NCBI GenBank assembly: GCA_026874595.1
Contig: CM049307.1
Span: forward strand, 19,631,079 to 19,695,078
DNA: 64,000 nt
Reading direction: 5' to 3'
DNA from: Sipunculus nudus
Lineage: Eukaryota > Annelida > Sipuncula > Golfingiida > Sipunculidae
In this document: one piece after another, positions 59,729 to 64,000 of the stretch
Numbering within the stretch: the stretch's first letter is position 1
Layout: each line of letters starts with the position of its first letter
Made by a program: the position numbers and the translations under genes
Notes under the pieces: generated by a model
What the model was told of the DNA's origin: nothing
The model's database searches: none
Seen by the model: only the letters and a program-made list of their open reading frames with translations

Positions 59729-61686
59729 GGCAATAAATAAAACTCGGAAGTCGGAAGCCTTCGGAAGTCGGAAGCCGTTTTAATTTTTAATATAAAAAAC
59801 AATCATACCAACACTTTTTCGTGTTAAAATGGAAGATATAGACCCCCTTTGTAAAACCACAAAGTCGCACAAACGTATATTCCCACATATGAAAATCAAA
59901 GCAGTTTTAATGCGTCGGAAGCCTCTCGGAAGTCATCCTGAGGTGACAGATGATGTTCAAAATAATGCATAAAACTCGGAAGTCAAGACCCATATAGCAC
60001 CAACCAAAAATGACACAGAAAAAGTCTTGCATAATTCCAAATTTTAATTTGAGTAATAATTATGTATTAGAATAAAACCATAATGTATATTTCTAATTTA
60101 ACATAATGGTATATAAAATATAAAAATTAAATAAATAAATGTTGAAATATACATTCAAATGTAATACATTACATATCATATCGCGGCGTAATATTTTAAT
60201 ATGGAATGTTATTTTTAATAAATATAATATAAAAGCATTTAAAATTTCGTAATTTTATCAAAATGGTGTAATAATTTTTTCCTTATATCACAAAATAAAT
60301 TAGAATATTATATCATATAAAAAAGTTAAGTATTCAACATTTATTTGTATTATAATATTTTTACATAATACTATTCAAATATTTGATAAAATAAATAAAT
60401 TTGTATATTAATGTAAAAAAACAAAGTATCAAACTAACGCATCCTTGCAGGAACTGGTAAAACCGTAAGAAAAGTCCATTCAGTTTAGTATTAATAAAAC
60501 TATTCTTTTTTATCCATTAGGGTGCTATATACAGTATAAATGAAAATTTTTTATCTATATGCATGAGGCCGCTTTATATGGAACGCATGTAACTCTCCAA
60601 TGCTTGTTGAATACTGATCACCCAACGTATCAGGAAACATTTTTAGAACATTGCACAGACAATTTGCATAAACCATTATAAAAACAATTCCAATTATTTC
60701 GAAAATTTAAAATGTAAAACTGCATAACTGTGAAAGATTAAAAAAGGCATGTGATGTTGCAAAAATATTGATTTAAATTATAACAGTGTCTTTATATTTT
60801 AATTTAGCTTAATCAAAATAATTTATGTAGGAAGGATATTACATTATTATATGATTCCAGAGATCATTTTTTTAATTTTACACTTTAAAGCCACATACTG
60901 TTTTGGAAACATTTTAAGAACAGTTCCATAAAATGTTTGTGCTAACTCGGGATCAGGCAATAAGAACAAGGAAACGCGTGTGCCTTTAAGGTAACGACAT
61001 TAGGTAGTTACCAGTTACAACTAATAGGAGGAATCGCCATCTAAAATCTTTTCTGCCATCTGTTATCCTTTTTATTTGTTAGAATAACTCCCTAGGTGGA
61101 GGAGATAAATTATCACATACATGAATGGATATATAAATAATCATATTATTTACAATTTAATAATTTCATATATTAATTTATATTGACTTATATAACTTTG
61201 TCTTACTTTATATAGGAATATTGATTATATTGTACTTTTGTAATATATATTATTTTATCATATAATATAATTTAATATCAATTTATATCGCTGTTGAATG
61301 AATATATAATTATATCGTCATCTGTGTTATTTAACACATTATGTATAAATATACCTAAATTAATATTTGTGTTGATGCAAGACCCTTTTTGTGTCATTGT
61401 TGATTGATACTGTGGCTTGACTTCCGAGTTTTATGCATTTTGAGCATCATCTGTCACTTCAGGATGACTTCCGAGAGGCTTCCGACGCATTATTTATGCT
61501 TTAATTTTCTTATATATTAATATATATCCTTGAATCTTTCTCGTATGAAAAAGGGTGTCTATATCTTCCGTTTTGACACAAAAACTTGTTGATTTGTTCG
61601 TTATTTTTAAAATTATACTAAAAAATAAAAAGGCTTCCGACTTCCGAAGGCTTCCGACTTCCGACTTCTGAGTTTTATTTATTGCC
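59729..61686. mobile_element. Foldback, Mutator-like non-autonomous element with ~300-bp TIRs and 9-bp target duplication
   Basis: The left terminus GGCAATAAATAAAACTCGGA is the reverse complement of the right terminus. Similarity continues inward to about 60040 and 61380 with moderate divergence, including multiple CGGAAGTC/GACTTCCG blocks. GGTAGCCAT, part of the minisatellite unit, occurs at both borders (59720-59728 and 61687-61695), as expected of a 9-bp target duplication. The 1.3-kb centre is very AT-rich and encodes nothing. Long TIRs with a 9-bp duplication are typical of Mutator-like elements; the assignment is inferred. Confidence 0.75.
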
Positions 61687-64000
61687 GGTAGCCATATGTC
61701 AGTTCTGGACAGTTGCAGGTAGCCATATGACCAGTTCAGGACAGAAGAAGGTAGCCATATGACCAGTTCAGGACAGTAGCGGGTAGCCATATGACCAGTT
61801 CAGGACAGTAGCAGGTAGCCATATGACCAGTTCAGGACAGTAGCAGGTAGCCATATGACCAGTTCAGGACAGTAGCAGGTAGCCTTATGACCAGTTCAGG
61901 ACAGTAGCAGGTAGCCATATGACCAGATCAGGACAGTAGCAGGTAGCCATATTACCAGATTAGGACAGAAGCAGGTAGCCATATGACCAGTTCAGGACAG
62001 TAGCAGGGAGCCATATGACCAGTTCAGGACAGTAGCAGGTAGCCATATGACCAGATAAGGAGAGTAGCAGGTAGCCATATGGCCATTTCAGGACAGAAGC
62101 AGGTAGCCATATGACAGTTCAGGACAGTAGCAGGTAGCCATATGACCAGATTAGGACAGTAGCAGGTAGCCATACGACCAGTTCAGGACAGTAGCAGGTA
62201 GCCATATGACCAGTTCAGGACAGTAGCAGGTAGCCATATGACCAGTTCAGGACAGTAGCAGGTAGCCATATTACCTGTTCAGGACAGGAGCAGGTAGCCA
62301 TATGACCAGTTCAGGACAGTTGCAGGTAGCCATATGACCAGTTCAGGACAGTAGCAGGTAGCCATATGACCAGATTAGGACAGTAGCAGGTAGCCATATG
62401 TCAGTTCAGGACAGTAGCAGGTAGGCATATTACCAGATTAGGACCGTAGCAGGTAGCTATATGACCAGTTCAGGACAGTAGCAGGTAGCCATATGACCAG
62501 ATAAGGACAGTAGCAGGTAGCCATATGACCAGTTCAGGACAGTAGCAGGTAGCCATATGACCAGTTCAGGACAGTAGCAGGTAGCCATATGACCAGATTA
62601 GGACAGTAGCAGGTAGCCATATGACCAGTTCAGGACAGTAGCAGGTAGGCATATTACCAGATTAGGACTGTAGCAGGTAGCTATATGACCAGTTCAGGAC
62701 AGTAGCAGGTAGCCATATGACCAGATAAGGACAGTAGCAGGTAGCCATATGACCAGATAAGGACAGTAGCAGGTAGCCATATGACCAGTTCAGGACAGTA
62801 GCAGCTAGCCATATGACATCAGGACAGTAGCAGGTAGCCATATGACTAGATAAGGACAGTAGCAGGTAGCCATATGACCAGATCAGGACAGTAGCAGGTA
62901 GCCATATGACCAGTTCAGGACCGTAGCAGGTAGCTATATGACCAGTTCAGGACAGTAGCAGGTAGCCATATGACCAGTTCAGGACAGTAGCAGGTAGCCA
63001 TATGACCAGTTCAGGACAGTAGCAGGTAGCCATATTACCTGTTCAGGACAGGAGCAGGTAGCCATATGACCAGTTCAGGACAGTTGCAGGTAGCCATATG
63101 ACCAGTTCAGGACAGTAGCAGGTAGCCATATGACCAGATTAGGACAGTAGCAGGTAGCCATATGTCAGTTCAGGACAGTAGCAGGTAGGCATATTACCAG
63201 ATTAGGACCGTAGCAGGTAGCTATATGACCAGTTCAGGACAGTAGCAGGTAGCCATATGACCAGATAAGGACAGTAGCAGGTAGCCATATGACCAGTTCA
63301 GGACAGTAGCAGGTAGCCATATGACCAGTTCAGGACAGTAGCAGGTAGCCATTTGACCAGATTAGGACAGTAGCAGGTAGCCATATGACCAGTTCAGGAC
63401 AGTAGCAGGTAGGCATATTACCAGATTAGGACTGTAGCAGGTAGCTATATGACCAGTTCAGGACAGTAGCAGGTAGCCATATGACCAGATAAGGACAGTA
63501 GCAGGTAGCCATATGACCAGATAAGGACAGTAGCAGGTAGCCATTTGACCAGTTCAGGACAGTAGCAGCTAGCCATATGACATCAGGACAGTTGCAGGTA
63601 GCCATATGACCAGTTCAGGACAGTAGCAGGTAGCCATGTGACCATTTCAGGACAGTAGCAGGTAGGCATATTACCAGATTAGGACCGTAGCAGGTAGCTA
63701 TATGACCAGTTCAGGACAGTAGCAGGTAGCCATATGACCAGATAAGGACAGTAGCAGGTAGCCATATGACCAGATAAGGACAGTAGCAGGTAGCCATATG
63801 ACCAGTTCAGTACAGTAGCAGCTAGCCATATGACCAGTTCAGGACAGTTGCAGGTAGCCATATGACCAGTTCAGGACAGTAGCAGGTAGCCATGTGACCA
63901 TTTCAGGACAGTAGCAGGTAGCCATATGACCAGTTCAGGACAGTAGCAGGTAGCCATATGACCAGTTCAGGACAGTAGCATGTAGCCATATAACCAGATT
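61687..64000. repeat. 32-bp minisatellite, right block (runs off the window)
   Basis: More than 70 copies of the same 32-bp unit as in the left block, with recurrent variants (GTTCAGG, GATTAGG, GATAAGG; GGCATATTACC; GCTATATGACC). Variant order repeats every 764 bases: TTACCTGTTC is at 62271 and 63035, and GACATC at 62815 and 63579. The array continues past the window end. Confidence 0.95.

Noticed and set aside
61687-64000. CRISPR array
   Set aside because: The unit is a contiguous 32-bp tandem repeat without unique spacers, in a eukaryotic setting.

Overview
The window looks like nuclear DNA of a marine mollusc, most likely a bivalve. It is AT-rich, has spliced genes with GT-AG introns, and is crowded with tandem-repeat elements that end in GGAC/ACGG microsatellites and the hairpin 'AGCTCAG..TGAC / GTCAGCTGAGCT', a signature I associate with bivalve 'pearl'-type repeats. 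That taxonomic call is an inference from repeat style. No bacterial, viral or organellar gene was seen.

Layout. 1-16 kb is gene-sparse. It holds two small membrane-protein genes of unknown family (1204-1674, single exon; 12816-14348, two exons), a weak candidate exon (4631-4925), a 656-bp inverted-repeat element (5249-5904), a decayed tRNA-derived SINE (about 6735-6895) and several microsatellites. 16.1-21 kb is a nested stack: a host repeat element (ends at 16148 and 20952) carries two oppositely oriented tandem-repeat elements, then a dead LINE that itself holds a small inverted-repeat insertion with a 12-bp target duplication. 21-31.2 kb has almost no recognisable content.

31.2-57.4 kb is one complete minus-strand gene: Rab40, a Rab GTPase fused to a SOCS box. 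Six coding exons join in frame to 269 residues. Its introns are mostly repeat elements.

These elements fall into at least four sequence families (called RC-A to RC-D here) that share one plan: a short 5' palindrome, a 5' subterminal repeat, a tandem-repeat body, a simple-sequence tract, and a 3' hairpin whose last arm is the exact or near-exact complement of the 5' subterminal repeat. This is what I would expect of non-autonomous Helentron-like rolling-circle elements, although no Rep/helicase gene is present. Several bodies carry perfect nuclear-receptor-type sites (inverted repeat spaced by 3, and direct repeats spaced by 1 and 2) in many copies. One element ends nine bases from a Rab40 splice acceptor.

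57.4-59.2 kb is the Rab40 upstream side. From 59.2 kb to the end there are TA repeats and then a 32-bp minisatellite. It is split by a 1958-bp foldback element with about 300-bp terminal inverted repeats and a 9-bp target duplication, resembling a non-autonomous Mutator-like transposon. The right minisatellite block has a 764-bp higher-order period.
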